Shown: positions 17,049 through 27,948 of the stretch, one piece after another
Layout of the letters: each line of letters opens with the position of its first letter
Position numbering within the stretch: the stretch's first letter is position 1
Source of the DNA: Paraburkholderia panacisoli
GTDB taxonomy: Bacteria > Pseudomonadota > Gammaproteobacteria > Burkholderiales > Burkholderiaceae
Direction: 5' to 3'
Assembly (NCBI RefSeq): GCF_008369935.1
Contig: NZ_VTUZ01000016.1
Location: forward strand, 62,001 to 126,000
DNA length: 64,000 nt
Translations under genes and position numbers: made by a program
The notes under the pieces: model-generated
Told to the model about the DNA's origin: nothing
Database searches by the model: none
What the model saw: the letters and a program-made list of their open reading frames with translations, nothing else

Positions 17049-18497
17049 ATGAACTACAGAACGGAAGAAACCGCGTGCGTCCAACCGGTGCAAGCAGCGC
17101 AGCCCGCGCAACCCGCCGCGAGCGCACAGGCCGCGCGCAGCACCGCCGAATACCGCACCCTCGACGCCGCGCATCACATCCATCCGTTTTCGGATATGGG
17201 CTCGCTCAATCGCAGCGGCAGCCGCGTGATCGTCAAAGCACAAGGCGTGTATCTGTGGGACTCGGAGGGCAACAGGATCATCGACGGGATGGCGGGGCTG
17301 TGGTGCGTGAACGTCGGCTATGGCCGCAAGGAACTCGCCGACGCCGCGTACCGGCAAATGCAGGAACTGCCCTACTACAACACCTTCTTCAAGACCACTC
17401 ACCCGCCGGTCATCGAACTGTCGACGCTGCTCGCGCAGCTGACGCCTGAACCGTTCAATCACTTCTTCTACTGCAACAGCGGCTCGGAAGGCAACGACAC
17501 CGTGCTGCGCATCGTCCATCAATACTGGGCGACGCAACGCAGGCACGCGAAGAAGATCGTCATCTCGCGCGTGAACGGCTATCACGGTTCGACGATCGCG
17601 GGCGGCACGCTGGGCGGCATGAGTTATATGCATGAGCAGATGCCGTCGAAGGTCGAGAACATCGTGCATATCGACCAGCCCTATTTCTTCGGCGAAGCGC
17701 AACGCAATCAGACACCAGAAGAATTCGCACTGGCGCGCGCACAGCAGCTCGAAGCGAAGATTCTCGAAATCGGCGCGGACAATGTAGCGGCCTTCATCGG
17801 TGAGCCTTTCCAGGGAGCGGGCGGCGTGATTTTCCCGGCTTCGTCGTACTGGCCGGAAATCCAGCGCATCTGCCGCAAATACGACATCCTGCTCGTCGCA
17901 GATGAAGTGATCGGCGGCTTCGGCCGCACCGGCGAATGGTTCGCGCATCAGCATTTCGGGTTCGAGCCGGATCTGCTCACGCTCGCGAAGGGCCTGACCA
18001 GCGGCTACGTGCCGATGGGCGCGGTCGCCCTGCATGAGCGCGTCGCCCAGGCGATCATCGGCAATGGCGACTTCAATCACGGGCTCACCTACTCCGGCCA
18101 CCCGGTGGCGGCGGCCGTCGCGCTCGCCAATCTCAAGCTGCTGCGCGACGAGAAGATCATCGAGCGTGTGAAGAACGATACCGGGCCGTACTTCCAGAAA
18201 AAACTGCGCGACACCTTTGCCGATCATCCGATCGTCGGCGAGGTTTCCGGTGCGGGTCTGGTGGCCGGACTGCAATTGGCCGAAGACCCGCAATCGCGCA
18301 AGCGTTTCGCCAACGGCGGCGAGGTCGGCACGATCTGCCGCGACTTCTGCTTCAACGGCAACCTGATCATGCGCGCCTCCGGCGACAGGATGCTGTTGTC
18401 GCCGCCGCTCGTGGTCAGCAGGCCGGAAATCGATGAGGTCGTGTTGAAGGCCAAAGCCGCGATCGACGCAACCGCGCAGCAGTTCGGTATTGCGTGA
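17049..18497 (+). CDS. spuC: Polyamine:pyruvate-type class III aminotransferase
   Basis: 482-residue PLP-dependent class III aminotransferase. Asp285 in LLVADEVIGGFGRTG contacts the PLP ring nitrogen and Lys314 in LTLAKGLTSGYVPMGAV forms the Schiff base. SGSEGNDTVLRI and NGYHGSTIAGGTLGG match SpuC/putrescine:pyruvate aminotransferases and related omega-aminotransferases. The start is ATG 17049 (MNYRTEETAC) behind AACGGAGG. The first 35 residues are an Ala/Gln-rich extension before the conserved fold. It is the third gene of the polyamine cluster and would give a transamination route parallel to the gamma-glutamyl route. Beta-alanine or other omega-amino acids are alternative substrates. Confidence 0.87.
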   Translation: MNYRTEETACVQPVQAAQPAQPAASAQAARSTAEYRTLDAAHHIHPFSDMGSLNRSGSRVIVKAQGVYLWDSEGNRIIDGMAGLWCVNVGYGRKELADAAYRQMQELPYYNTFFKTTHPPVIELSTLLAQLTPEPFNHFFYCNSGSEGNDTVLRIVHQYWATQRRHAKKIVISRVNGYHGSTIAGGTLGGMSYMHEQMPSKVENIVHIDQPYFFGEAQRNQTPEEFALARAQQLEAKILEIGADNVAAFIGEPFQGAGGVIFPASSYWPEIQRICRKYDILLVADEVIGGFGRTGEWFAHQHFGFEPDLLTLAKGLTSGYVPMGAVALHERVAQAIIGNGDFNHGLTYSGHPVAAAVALANLKLLRDEKIIERVKNDTGPYFQKKLRDTFADHPIVGEVSGAGLVAGLQLAEDPQSRKRFANGGEVGTICRDFCFNGNLIMRASGDRMLLSPPLVVSRPEIDEVVLKAKAAIDATAQQFGIA

Positions 18498-18781
18498 GCG
18501 CAGTTTGCCGGGCGCCGCTGCGCTGAAATGATGCCATGATGAGGCGCAGCGGTGTTCCCTTGCAATTTGAGCTATCCAGCATGACTCGTCATCGCGGCGG
18601 CGGCTTGCGCGGCAGTTTGACAACGGTCGCGGCCGCAACCCTGAACATCATGCCGGCTGCGCTGCCGAAGCCAAAAAACCCCAACCGCGCAATCACAGCA
18701 CGACGCCCGGCCGCTTTACTATTGGCGACCGTCCGCACCATACTGTCATCTTGTCCGTATCCCGCTTCCGAGGAGCCGCCG

Positions 18782-19792
18782 ATGACCGTTCAACTCACTC
18801 GCGAAATCGCGTCCCGATTCGCCAATCTCGCGCTCGCTCATCTCACGCGCGAGTATCCGAACAAGCTGACACACTCGCTCGCGGGGCCGCAGGACGTGCA
18901 AGGCCCGCGGGCGCTGCATCCGATCTTCTACGGCAGCTACGACTGGCATTCGTGCGTGCACGGCTACTGGCTGATTCTGCATCTGCTGGAGCGCTTTCCC
19001 GACCTGCCCGAAGCGCCACGCATCGTCGCGGTGGTCGACGAGCATTTCACCGACGCCAACGTGGCCGGCGAACGCGCATATCTCGATCTGCCGCACAACC
19101 GTGGTTTCGAACGGCCATATGGCTGGGCCTGGCTGCTGACACTCAGCGCGCAACTGACGTCGCTAAAGCGCTCCGAAGCGGCGCGCTGGTCAAAAGCTTT
19201 TGCACCGCTCACCGCATTCTTCGTCGAACGCTTCGAGGAATTTTTGCCGAAAGCGACCTACCCGCTGCGCGTGGGCACGCATTTCAACATGGCCTTTGCG
19301 CTCGCGCTCACGCTGGATTTCGCGCGGCAGACTTCGCGCGACTCGCTCGAAGCGCTGCTCGTGAATACAGCCGAGCGCTGGTTTCTGAACGACGTCGCGT
19401 GTCAGGCGTGGGAGCCCGCCGGCGACGAGTTCCTGTCGCCCTCGCTGATGGAGGCGGAATTGATGCGGCGCGTGTTGCCGCCGGCCCAGTTCGTCGACTG
19501 GTTCGGACGCTTTCTGCCCGATGTCGGCGCGAAGAAGCCGGCAACGTTGTTCGAGCCGGTCACCGTGACCGACCGCAGCGACGGCAAGATCGCGCATCTG
19601 GACGGCCTGAATCTGAGCCGCGCGTGGTGTCAGCGTTCGCTCGCGCGTGCGCTGCCTGCCGGCGATATTCGCCGCACGGTGTTGTTCGATGCGGCCGAGC
19701 GTCATCTGCACAGCGCGCTGCCCCATGTAGCCGGCGACTACATGGGCGAGCACTGGCTGGGCACGTTCGCGACGCTTGCGCTGGAGGCCTGA
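18782..19792 (+). CDS. DUF2891 family protein
   Basis: 336-residue protein of the DUF2891 family, which has no established function. Recognisable parts are ALHPIFYGSYDWHSCVHGYW near residue 45, ERPYGWAWLLTL and AWEPAGDEFLSPSLMEAELM. The alternating helices resemble an alpha/alpha toroid fold, which would fit a glycan- or lyase-like enzyme, but that is inference. The start is 18782, directly after GAGGAGCCGCCG; the frame is open upstream to 18536 without a better signal. It is separated from the aminotransferase by 284 bp and is probably independent of it. Confidence 0.83.
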   Translation: MTVQLTREIASRFANLALAHLTREYPNKLTHSLAGPQDVQGPRALHPIFYGSYDWHSCVHGYWLILHLLERFPDLPEAPRIVAVVDEHFTDANVAGERAYLDLPHNRGFERPYGWAWLLTLSAQLTSLKRSEAARWSKAFAPLTAFFVERFEEFLPKATYPLRVGTHFNMAFALALTLDFARQTSRDSLEALLVNTAERWFLNDVACQAWEPAGDEFLSPSLMEAELMRRVLPPAQFVDWFGRFLPDVGAKKPATLFEPVTVTDRSDGKIAHLDGLNLSRAWCQRSLARALPAGDIRRTVLFDAAERHLHSALPHVAGDYMGEHWLGTFATLALEA

Positions 19793-19953
19793 ATGCAGTG
19801 AAGTGAATGGCTCATTGGGGCTGGGGCGCCGTCAGCGCGAAACGGTTCCCGGCTACCAACCGTTTCGCACCGCCAGCGCCGCTCATTCATTCGCAGCCCA
19901 ATGAAGAGCGCCGATATCTGCAAACCAGCCGGTGCACGAACCGGCTCCCTGCA

Positions 19954-20379
19954 TTACTGCGCCGTCTTCTTCGGCTTCGGCGGCGCCTGCACCTTGCTGT
20001 ACTGGAACTGCGGCGTCGCCTTCAATGCCGCCTTGGTCGCGCCGGCCAGATAGAAATTGCCGCCGCGAATATCGAGCGCGGCGATCGGCACCGCCACATC
20101 ATGCGACGCCACGCCGAGGAAACCACCAGCGGACACGATCGCCGCGGACAGCGAACCGTCGGGCGCGACCACGAGATCAACCACCGTGCCGATCTTCTCG
20201 TTCTGGTCGTTGTACACGGCCTTGTTGAGAATGCTCTTCTTCACACTCCAGCCGCTTAGCAGCGCATTCGACTGCTCGACCGTGACGCTCAGCGGTTGCG
20301 TGCCGGCGACTTGCGCCTGAGCGCTCGCGCTGGCCGCTGCTGCTACCGCGACTACGACAACCAGTTTGCCCAACGTCAT
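19954..20379 (-). CDS. Exported PRC-barrel domain protein
   Basis: 141 residues with a Sec signal peptide (MTLGKLVVVVAV and an alanine-rich stretch ending SAQAQ). A PRC-barrel domain covers about residues 38-110, with NEKIGTVVDLVVAPDGS, IVSAGGFLGVASHDVAVPI and ALDIRGGNFYLAG. The C-terminus is Lys/Pro-rich (APPKPKKTAQ). Exported PRC-barrel proteins are common in Burkholderia and may have stress or envelope roles. The ATG at 20379 has GGAG 8 bases upstream; the GTG at 20388 overlaps that site and is less likely. It is divergent from polB. Confidence 0.82.
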   Translation of the reverse strand: MTLGKLVVVVAVAAAASASAQAQVAGTQPLSVTVEQSNALLSGWSVKKSILNKAVYNDQNEKIGTVVDLVVAPDGSLSAAIVSAGGFLGVASHDVAVPIAALDIRGGNFYLAGATKAALKATPQFQYSKVQAPPKPKKTAQ

Positions 20380-20546
20380 ATCGTTCACTCCGTTCTCGGT
20401 GGACTTGAACGGCGCATCCTTCGCGCCGAAAGAATCGTTGCAGAGCGATCATACCGATTGCGCGGCGCGGCTGCACTCAGGGCGGGCGGCGCTTCTCTCA
20501 TTGCCACCGCCCGCCAGCGCACGGCGGTAAAATCGCGCCAGCGACA

Positions 20547-22961
20547 ATGGTCGTCTTAAAGTGGAAGCAAAGGGTGCAAACCAAGGGTACAAGTTTGACT
20601 GAGCTTGAGCAGGGTTTCATTTTGACCCGACATTGGCGGGACACGCCCGCCGGCACGGAAATCGATTTCTGGCTGGCAACCGACAGCGGGCCCCGCCACA
20701 TCCGCCTGCGCCCTCAGCCTTCGGTGGCATTCATTCCCGCCGAACACTGCGAGCGCGCCGAAACGATCCTGCGCCGCGAAGCGCCGCTCGATCTGCGCCC
20801 GCTCGAACTGCGCGACTTCCAGCATCGGCCGGTGATGGGGCTTTACTGCCCGCAATACCGGCAACTGACAGGCTTCGAAAAACGCCTGAAGCAAGGCGGC
20901 GTCGACGTCTACGAAGCCGACATCTTCCCCCCTGAGCGCTACATGATGGAGCGCTTCATCACCGCGCCGGTGTGGTTCGGCGGCGAGCCGCAGCGCAGCG
21001 GGCCGCTGTTGAACAGCGAGTTGAAGCCGGCCACCGGCTATCGCCCGCCGTTGAAGCTGGTCTCGCTCGACCTCGAAACCAGCGCGCACGCCGAGCTTTA
21101 TTCGATTGCGCTCGAAGGCTGTGGACAGCGCCAGGTCTACATGCTCGGCCCGCCGAACGGCGACGCGAGCGCACTCGACTTCGACCTCGAATACTGCGAA
21201 ACCCGTGCACAGTTGCTCGAAAAACTGAACCTGTGGATGGAGCGGCACGACCCCGATGCGATCATCGGCTGGAATCTGGTGCAGTTCGATCTGCGCGTGC
21301 TGCAGCAGCATGCCGAGCAATATCGCGTGCCGCTGCGGCTCGGCCGCGGCGGTGCGGTGATGGAGTGGCGCGAGCATGGTCTCACGCGCAATCACTTCTT
21401 TGCAGGCGCCGCTGGGCGTTTGATCATCGACGGCATCGAGGCGCTGCGCTCCGCGACGTGGAGCTTCCCGTCGTTCAGTCTCGAACACGTGGCGCGCGCG
21501 ATGCTGGGCGAAGGCAAGTCGATCGACAACCCGTATCAGCGCATGGATGAAATCCAGCGCCGCTTCGACGAGGACAAGCCCGCGCTCGCGCAGTACAACC
21601 TGAAGGATTGCGAGCTGGTCACGCGCATCTTTGCGAAGACGGAACTGCTGCCGTTCCTGCTGGAGCGCGCCACTGTGACCGGCTTGCCTGCGGATCGCAG
21701 CGGCGGATCGGTCGCGGCGTTTACGCATCTGTACATGCCCCGCATGCATCGGCAAGGCTTCGTCTCGCCCAATCTCGGCGATGTCGCCGGCGCCGCGAGC
21801 CCCGGCGGCTTCGTGATGGATTCGCGCCCCGGCCTGTACGATTCGGTGCTCGTGCTCGACTACAAGAGCCTGTATCCGTCGATCATCCGCACGTTTCTGA
21901 TCGACCCCGTGGGTCTCGTCGAAGGCATGCTGAACCCCGCCGACGACCAGTCGGTGCCGGGCTTTCTCGGCGCCCGCTTCTCACGTACGCGCCATTGTCT
22001 GCCGTCGATCGTCGCGCAGGTATGGCAAGGCCGCGAGGCGGCCAAACGCGAGCACGACAAGCCGCTTTCGCAAGCGCTGAAAATCATCATGAACGCCTTT
22101 TACGGCGTGCTCGGTTCCACCGGTTGCCGCTTTTTCGATCCGCGCCTCGCGTCGTCGATCACGATGCGCGGCCACGAAATCATGCACACCACGCGCGAGC
22201 TGATTCAGGCAGAAGGTTACGAGGTCATCTACGGCGACACGGACTCCACCTTCGTGTGGCTCAAACACGCGCACAGCGAGGAAGAAGCCGCTCGCATCGG
22301 CCGCGCGCTGGTCGACCATATCAACGCTTGGTGGCGGCAGAACCTGCAAACGCGCTTCGGGCTCGACAGCGCGCTCGAATTACAATTCGAGCGGCACTAC
22401 CGGCGCTTTTTCATGCCGACGATTCGCGGCGCCGAAGAAGGCAGCAAGAAACGCTATGCGGGACTCACCGTGTTGCCGGACGGCGGCGAGGAGATCGTCT
22501 ACAAAGGACTCGAAACGGTGCGCACGGACTGGACGCCGCTCGCGCAGCAGTTCCAGCAGGAGCTGTACCGGCGCATTTTCAAGCAGCAGCCGTATCAGGA
22601 CTACGTGCGCGACTATGTGCGCGACACGCTCGAAGGCAAGCTCGACGATCAGCTCGTGTATCGCAAGCGCCTGCGCCGGCCACTCGGCGATTATGAGCGC
22701 AACGTGCCGCCCCACGTGCGCGCGGCGCGCGTCGCCGACGAGTTCAACCGGGCCCAGGGACGCCCGCTGCAATACCAGAACGGCGGCTGGATCAGCTACG
22801 TGATGACGGTCGCCGGTCCCGAGCCGCTGGAGACGCTGCGCTCGGCAATCGACTACGAACACTATCTGACGCGGCAATTGCAGCCCGTCGCCGATGCCAT
22901 CCTGCCGCTGCTGCGCGATGACTTCACGACGCTGATGTCGGGGCAGAGGCAGCTGTTCTGA
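20547..22961 (+). CDS. polB: DNA polymerase II (family B)
   Basis: About 804-residue family B DNA polymerase with very strong similarity to E. coli Pol II (783 residues), which acts in replication restart and lesion bypass. The 3'-5' exonuclease core begins at VSLDLETSAHAELYS. Polymerase motifs A (DYKSLYPSIIRTFLIDP), B (KIIMNAFYGVLGSTG) and C (YGDTDSTFVWLK) are intact, and the end DDFTTLMSGQRQLF matches the E. coli C-terminus. E. coli homology begins at GFILTRHWRDTP, so a TTG start at 20595 is possible instead of ATG 20547. I saw no convincing LexA box (CTGT-N8-ACAG) in the 160 bp upstream. It stands as a single gene. Confidence 0.96.
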   Translation: MVVLKWKQRVQTKGTSLTELEQGFILTRHWRDTPAGTEIDFWLATDSGPRHIRLRPQPSVAFIPAEHCERAETILRREAPLDLRPLELRDFQHRPVMGLYCPQYRQLTGFEKRLKQGGVDVYEADIFPPERYMMERFITAPVWFGGEPQRSGPLLNSELKPATGYRPPLKLVSLDLETSAHAELYSIALEGCGQRQVYMLGPPNGDASALDFDLEYCETRAQLLEKLNLWMERHDPDAIIGWNLVQFDLRVLQQHAEQYRVPLRLGRGGAVMEWREHGLTRNHFFAGAAGRLIIDGIEALRSATWSFPSFSLEHVARAMLGEGKSIDNPYQRMDEIQRRFDEDKPALAQYNLKDCELVTRIFAKTELLPFLLERATVTGLPADRSGGSVAAFTHLYMPRMHRQGFVSPNLGDVAGAASPGGFVMDSRPGLYDSVLVLDYKSLYPSIIRTFLIDPVGLVEGMLNPADDQSVPGFLGARFSRTRHCLPSIVAQVWQGREAAKREHDKPLSQALKIIMNAFYGVLGSTGCRFFDPRLASSITMRGHEIMHTTRELIQAEGYEVIYGDTDSTFVWLKHAHSEEEAARIGRALVDHINAWWRQNLQTRFGLDSALELQFERHYRRFFMPTIRGAEEGSKKRYAGLTVLPDGGEEIVYKGLETVRTDWTPLAQQFQQELYRRIFKQQPYQDYVRDYVRDTLEGKLDDQLVYRKRLRRPLGDYERNVPPHVRAARVADEFNRAQGRPLQYQNGGWISYVMTVAGPEPLETLRSAIDYEHYLTRQLQPVADAILPLLRDDFTTLMSGQRQLF

Positions 22962-23060
22962 CGCGGTGCTAGCATCGGGGCTGATGCCAATCGATCAACC
23001 AGGGCGACCAGGACGCTTGCATTGACGGGGCGGGACTGCCCTACGCGAAGGAGTCGAACG

Positions 23061-24035
23061 TTGCGAAAGCCGGAGACCGCGAGCGGCCAGCAGGACCATG
23101 CGCAAATCACCATGAACCGCGTATTCGCAAACGATGCGCTGAGTATCGGACTCACGCTCCCGATGTTGCGCACCGGCACTGTGGTCGCCGATTTCGACGA
23201 GCAGTTGGTCCTCGCGCGACGTGCGGACGAACGCGGCTTGCGCGCGCTCTGGGTCCGCGACGTGCCGTTGAACAGCGCCGACTATCCCGACCCGGTCGGG
23301 CATCTCGACCCGTGGGCATTGCTCGGCGCGCTCGCGGTGCACACTCAGCGTATCGCGCTCGCGAGCGGCGCGATCGTGCTCACGCTGCGTCATCCGTTGC
23401 ATATCGCCAAGGCAGCGCTGTCCGTGAACATGCTCAGTCACGCACGCTTCATTCTGGGGCTCGGCTCGGGCGACCGTCCGCCGGAATATGCGGCATTCGG
23501 CGCGCAGTCGGACGAGCGGCGCGAGCTGTATCGACGTCACTGGGAAACCCTGGCGGCTGCGCTCGGCAAGCCGCCCCACGTGATTCCCGACCGGGCGCCC
23601 GAAGGCGCGCCAAGCTTCGAACTACTGCCCGCGAGCGCGGACACGGTGCCGCTGCTGGCCGTGGGCTCAGGCGGCCAGAGCGTCGACTGGATCGCGCGGC
23701 ATTCGCTGGGGTGGATGACTTATCACCGCGAGCCCGAAGCGCAGCGCGCCCGATACGGCATGTGGCGCGCCGCCGTCGAGCGCGCGGCGCCCGACGCCTT
23801 TCGCGCGTTCGGCGTGGCGATGCGGCTCGACTTGAGCGACGATCCGCATGAGCCGGCGCAGCCCGTTGCGCTCGGCTACCGGACCGGCCGGCACGCCTTG
23901 ATCGGCATCCTCGACGCGCTACGCGCCGGCGGAACCCATCACGTGACGTTCAATCTCGCGACGCAGCGCGCTGCCGCCGACGTCATCGATGAACTGGCGC
24001 GCGACGTGTTGCCCCAATTCCACTCGGTCCCATAG
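23061..24035 (+). CDS. LLM-class (bacterial luciferase-like) flavin oxidoreductase
   Basis: 324-residue luciferase-like monooxygenase-fold protein, close to the TIGR03571 subgroup in my reading. LARRADERGLRALWVRDVP, LASGAIVLTLRHPLHIAKAA, RFILGLGSGDRPPEYAAFG and LLAVGSGGQSVDWIA are the TIM-barrel flavin and phosphate-binding segments of the family. The enzyme would use reduced FMN or F420; FMN is likely in this host. The start is TTG 23061 because AAGGAG sits 7 bases upstream, while ATG 23112 has no ribosome-binding site. It ends 10 bp before the convergent MFS gene. Substrate unknown. Confidence 0.83.
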   Translation: MRKPETASGQQDHAQITMNRVFANDALSIGLTLPMLRTGTVVADFDEQLVLARRADERGLRALWVRDVPLNSADYPDPVGHLDPWALLGALAVHTQRIALASGAIVLTLRHPLHIAKAALSVNMLSHARFILGLGSGDRPPEYAAFGAQSDERRELYRRHWETLAAALGKPPHVIPDRAPEGAPSFELLPASADTVPLLAVGSGGQSVDWIARHSLGWMTYHREPEAQRARYGMWRAAVERAAPDAFRAFGVAMRLDLSDDPHEPAQPVALGYRTGRHALIGILDALRAGGTHHVTFNLATQRAAADVIDELARDVLPQFHSVP

Positions 24036-24045
24036 CGCCACGCGC

Positions 24046-25512
24046 CTACTTCGAAATCTTCTCCAGCTCCAGGCCTTTGGTGCGCGGTCCCATCAAGCCG
24101 ATCGCCAGCATCACGATCAGCATCGCGCCGGCGATGAACACGAACACGCCGGTCGTGCCGAATTGCTTCAACACGGCAGCAATCAGAAAGGCCGTGAAAA
24201 TAGCCGAAAAGCGGCTCCACGAATAGACGAAACCCACCGCGCGCGCACGGATGCTGGTCGGAAAGAGTTCGGTCTGATACGCGTGGTAGCTGTACGAAAT
24301 GATATTGCCCGCGAGCGTCAGACATACGCCGAGACTCACCAGCAACACCGCACCCGACGCCTGGCTGAACCACAGCCCGCAGACGATGTTCACGCCGGCC
24401 ATCACCACGATCACCGTCTTGCGCTCGAAGCGGTCGCCGATAAAGAGGCCGATCACCGGTCCGAGCGGCGCAGCCAGCGCGATCACGCTCGAATACATCA
24501 GGCTCGTCGTGATCGTGATGCCCTGCTTGATCAATAGCGTCGGCACCCAGTTCGCGAAGCCGTAGAAGCCCACCGTCTGGAAGATGTTGAAGAGGGTCAT
24601 CATCGCTGTGCGGCTGCGGTACGGCGGCACCCACATATCGCGGAAGCTGCCGCGCGGCGCAACCGGCACCGGCGGCGCGGGCGGCGGCAGCTCGCGGCCG
24701 TATTCACTGCGCACTTTCGCTTCGAGCGCGCTCATCACGCGATCGGCTTCCGCCAGGCGCCCCTGCTGCGCAAGCCAACGCGGGCTTTCCGGCAACGCGC
24801 GGCGAATCCACCAGACGAACAGCGCGCCGTGCGCGCCGATCAGCACCACCCAGCGCCAGCCGTCCAGACCGAACAGCGTGCGCGGCACCAGCAGATAAGA
24901 AAGAAACGCGACCACCGGCACCGCCGTGAAGCCGACTGCCTGCTCGCACGCGAACGCGCGGCCGCGAATCTGCTTGGGCACCAGCTCGGAGATGTATGTG
25001 CCGATCGTCACCAGTTCGACGCCGATGCCGACGCCCGCGACGAAGCGCCAGAAGTTCAGACCGGTGGCCGTTTCCTGGAAGGCCATCACGACGTTTGCGG
25101 CCGTATACCAAAGCAGCGAATACGTGAACACGGCGCGGCGTCCGAAGCGATCCGCCAGGAAGCCGCACGCGATCGTGCCGATAAAGAGCCCGCTGAACAA
25201 CGCGGCGATGAAGCTCGCGACGCCGGTCGATCCGAACAGGCCGCGCGTGGTCGCGCTCAGCAGTCCGCTCTTGACGAGGCCCGGCGCGACGTAGCCGGAA
25301 TACAGCAGATCGTAGAGTTCGAAGAAGAAGCCGAGGCTCAGCAGCACCACCAGCTTCCAGATGGAGCGGGTAGCGGGCAGGCGGTCGAGGCGTGCCGAAA
25401 TGCTGCCGGCGTCGAGTAAGGCGGTGTTGGCTGTTGTGTTGTCTTTCGTGGCTGGGTATGCCGCGTCGCGGCCGCCGTGCGTGACGGAGCTCGCGTGATC
25501 TGGGGGTGCCAT
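24046..25512 (-). CDS. MFS metabolite:proton symporter
   Basis: 488-residue inner-membrane carrier of the major facilitator superfamily. Motif A is present as GFLADRFGRRAVF and the sugar/acid-porter signature PESPRWLAQQGR follows segment 6. The phrase LLSLGFFFELYDLLYSGYVAPG resembles metabolite:H+ symporters that take up organic acids. The start 25512 has AGGAG nine bases upstream on the minus strand. Immediately before that ribosome-binding site lie four hairpin repeats, then the permuted aconitase and its LysR regulator on the same strand. Uptake of the aconitase substrate is a reasonable inference, not proven. Confidence 0.88.
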   Translation of the reverse strand: MAPPDHASSVTHGGRDAAYPATKDNTTANTALLDAGSISARLDRLPATRSIWKLVVLLSLGFFFELYDLLYSGYVAPGLVKSGLLSATTRGLFGSTGVASFIAALFSGLFIGTIACGFLADRFGRRAVFTYSLLWYTAANVVMAFQETATGLNFWRFVAGVGIGVELVTIGTYISELVPKQIRGRAFACEQAVGFTAVPVVAFLSYLLVPRTLFGLDGWRWVVLIGAHGALFVWWIRRALPESPRWLAQQGRLAEADRVMSALEAKVRSEYGRELPPPAPPVPVAPRGSFRDMWVPPYRSRTAMMTLFNIFQTVGFYGFANWVPTLLIKQGITITTSLMYSSVIALAAPLGPVIGLFIGDRFERKTVIVVMAGVNIVCGLWFSQASGAVLLVSLGVCLTLAGNIISYSYHAYQTELFPTSIRARAVGFVYSWSRFSAIFTAFLIAAVLKQFGTTGVFVFIAGAMLIVMLAIGLMGPRTKGLELEKISK

Positions 25513-25529
25513 GTTGTTTGTCTCCTGTG

Positions 25530-25753
25530 TCGACCGGAGTTAGCGCTTTAGCGCTTACTCCGGTCCCATGCAACGCAGTTGCGCGTCGACCGGAGTTAGC
25601 GCTTCAGCGCTGACTCCGGTTCCATGCAACGTAGTGGCGCGTCGACTGGAGTTAGCGCTTCAGCGCTGACTCCGGTCCCATGCAACCTAGTGGCCCGTCG
25701 ACCGGAGTAAGCGCTTCAGCCCTTACTCCAGTCCCATGCAAGCCAGTTGCTGG
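25530..25753. repeat. Four tandem copies of a 56-bp hairpin repeat
   Basis: Units run 25530-25585, 25586-25641, 25642-25697 and 25698-25753, each beginning TCGAC(C/T)GGAGT. Within each unit the arms GACCGGAGTTAGCGCT and AGCGCT(T/G)ACTCCGGT form a nearly perfect 16-bp stem with a 2-base loop. A second short inverted repeat (GCAAC-GCA-GTTGC in copy 1) follows. Copies differ at several positions, so this is an older array. It lies between the aconitase stop and the MFS ribosome-binding site. It could act as transcript terminator, mRNA stabiliser or REP-like element; similar intergenic hairpins are frequent in Paraburkholderia, as I recall. Confidence 0.9.
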
Positions 25754-25861
25754 TGATACTAGCCAAAAGCGAGCCTCACCAAGTCCACTCGGATGCCGGC
25801 CTCCGATACTTTCGCGCGACGCACGCCCCACGATGCCGGCCCCCAGGGTCCGGCCAGCATT

Positions 25862-27814
<1,953 letters not shown>

Positions 27815-27948
27815 CAATGCATCCTCCTTCGCGCTTACTATACGGCGCGCAAGGCCGATGCCGAAGTGCCGGTGCGGCAACGCAGCCGTCTCGGTTGGCG
27901 AGTGCTCGCGAGCCCGGGGTTGCGATGAGTCGCCTCGCGCGCGGCGCG

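Noticed and set aside
16845..18638. Minus-strand open frame of 597 codons
   Set aside because: Opposite strand of the aminotransferase gene, which has intact PLP-binding residues.
20388..20547. LexA box upstream of polB
   Set aside because: No CTGT-N8-ACAG match found by eye in the spacer, although SOS control is known for the E. coli gene.
25530..25753. CRISPR array
   Set aside because: The units are directly adjacent with no variable spacers, and no cas genes are present.
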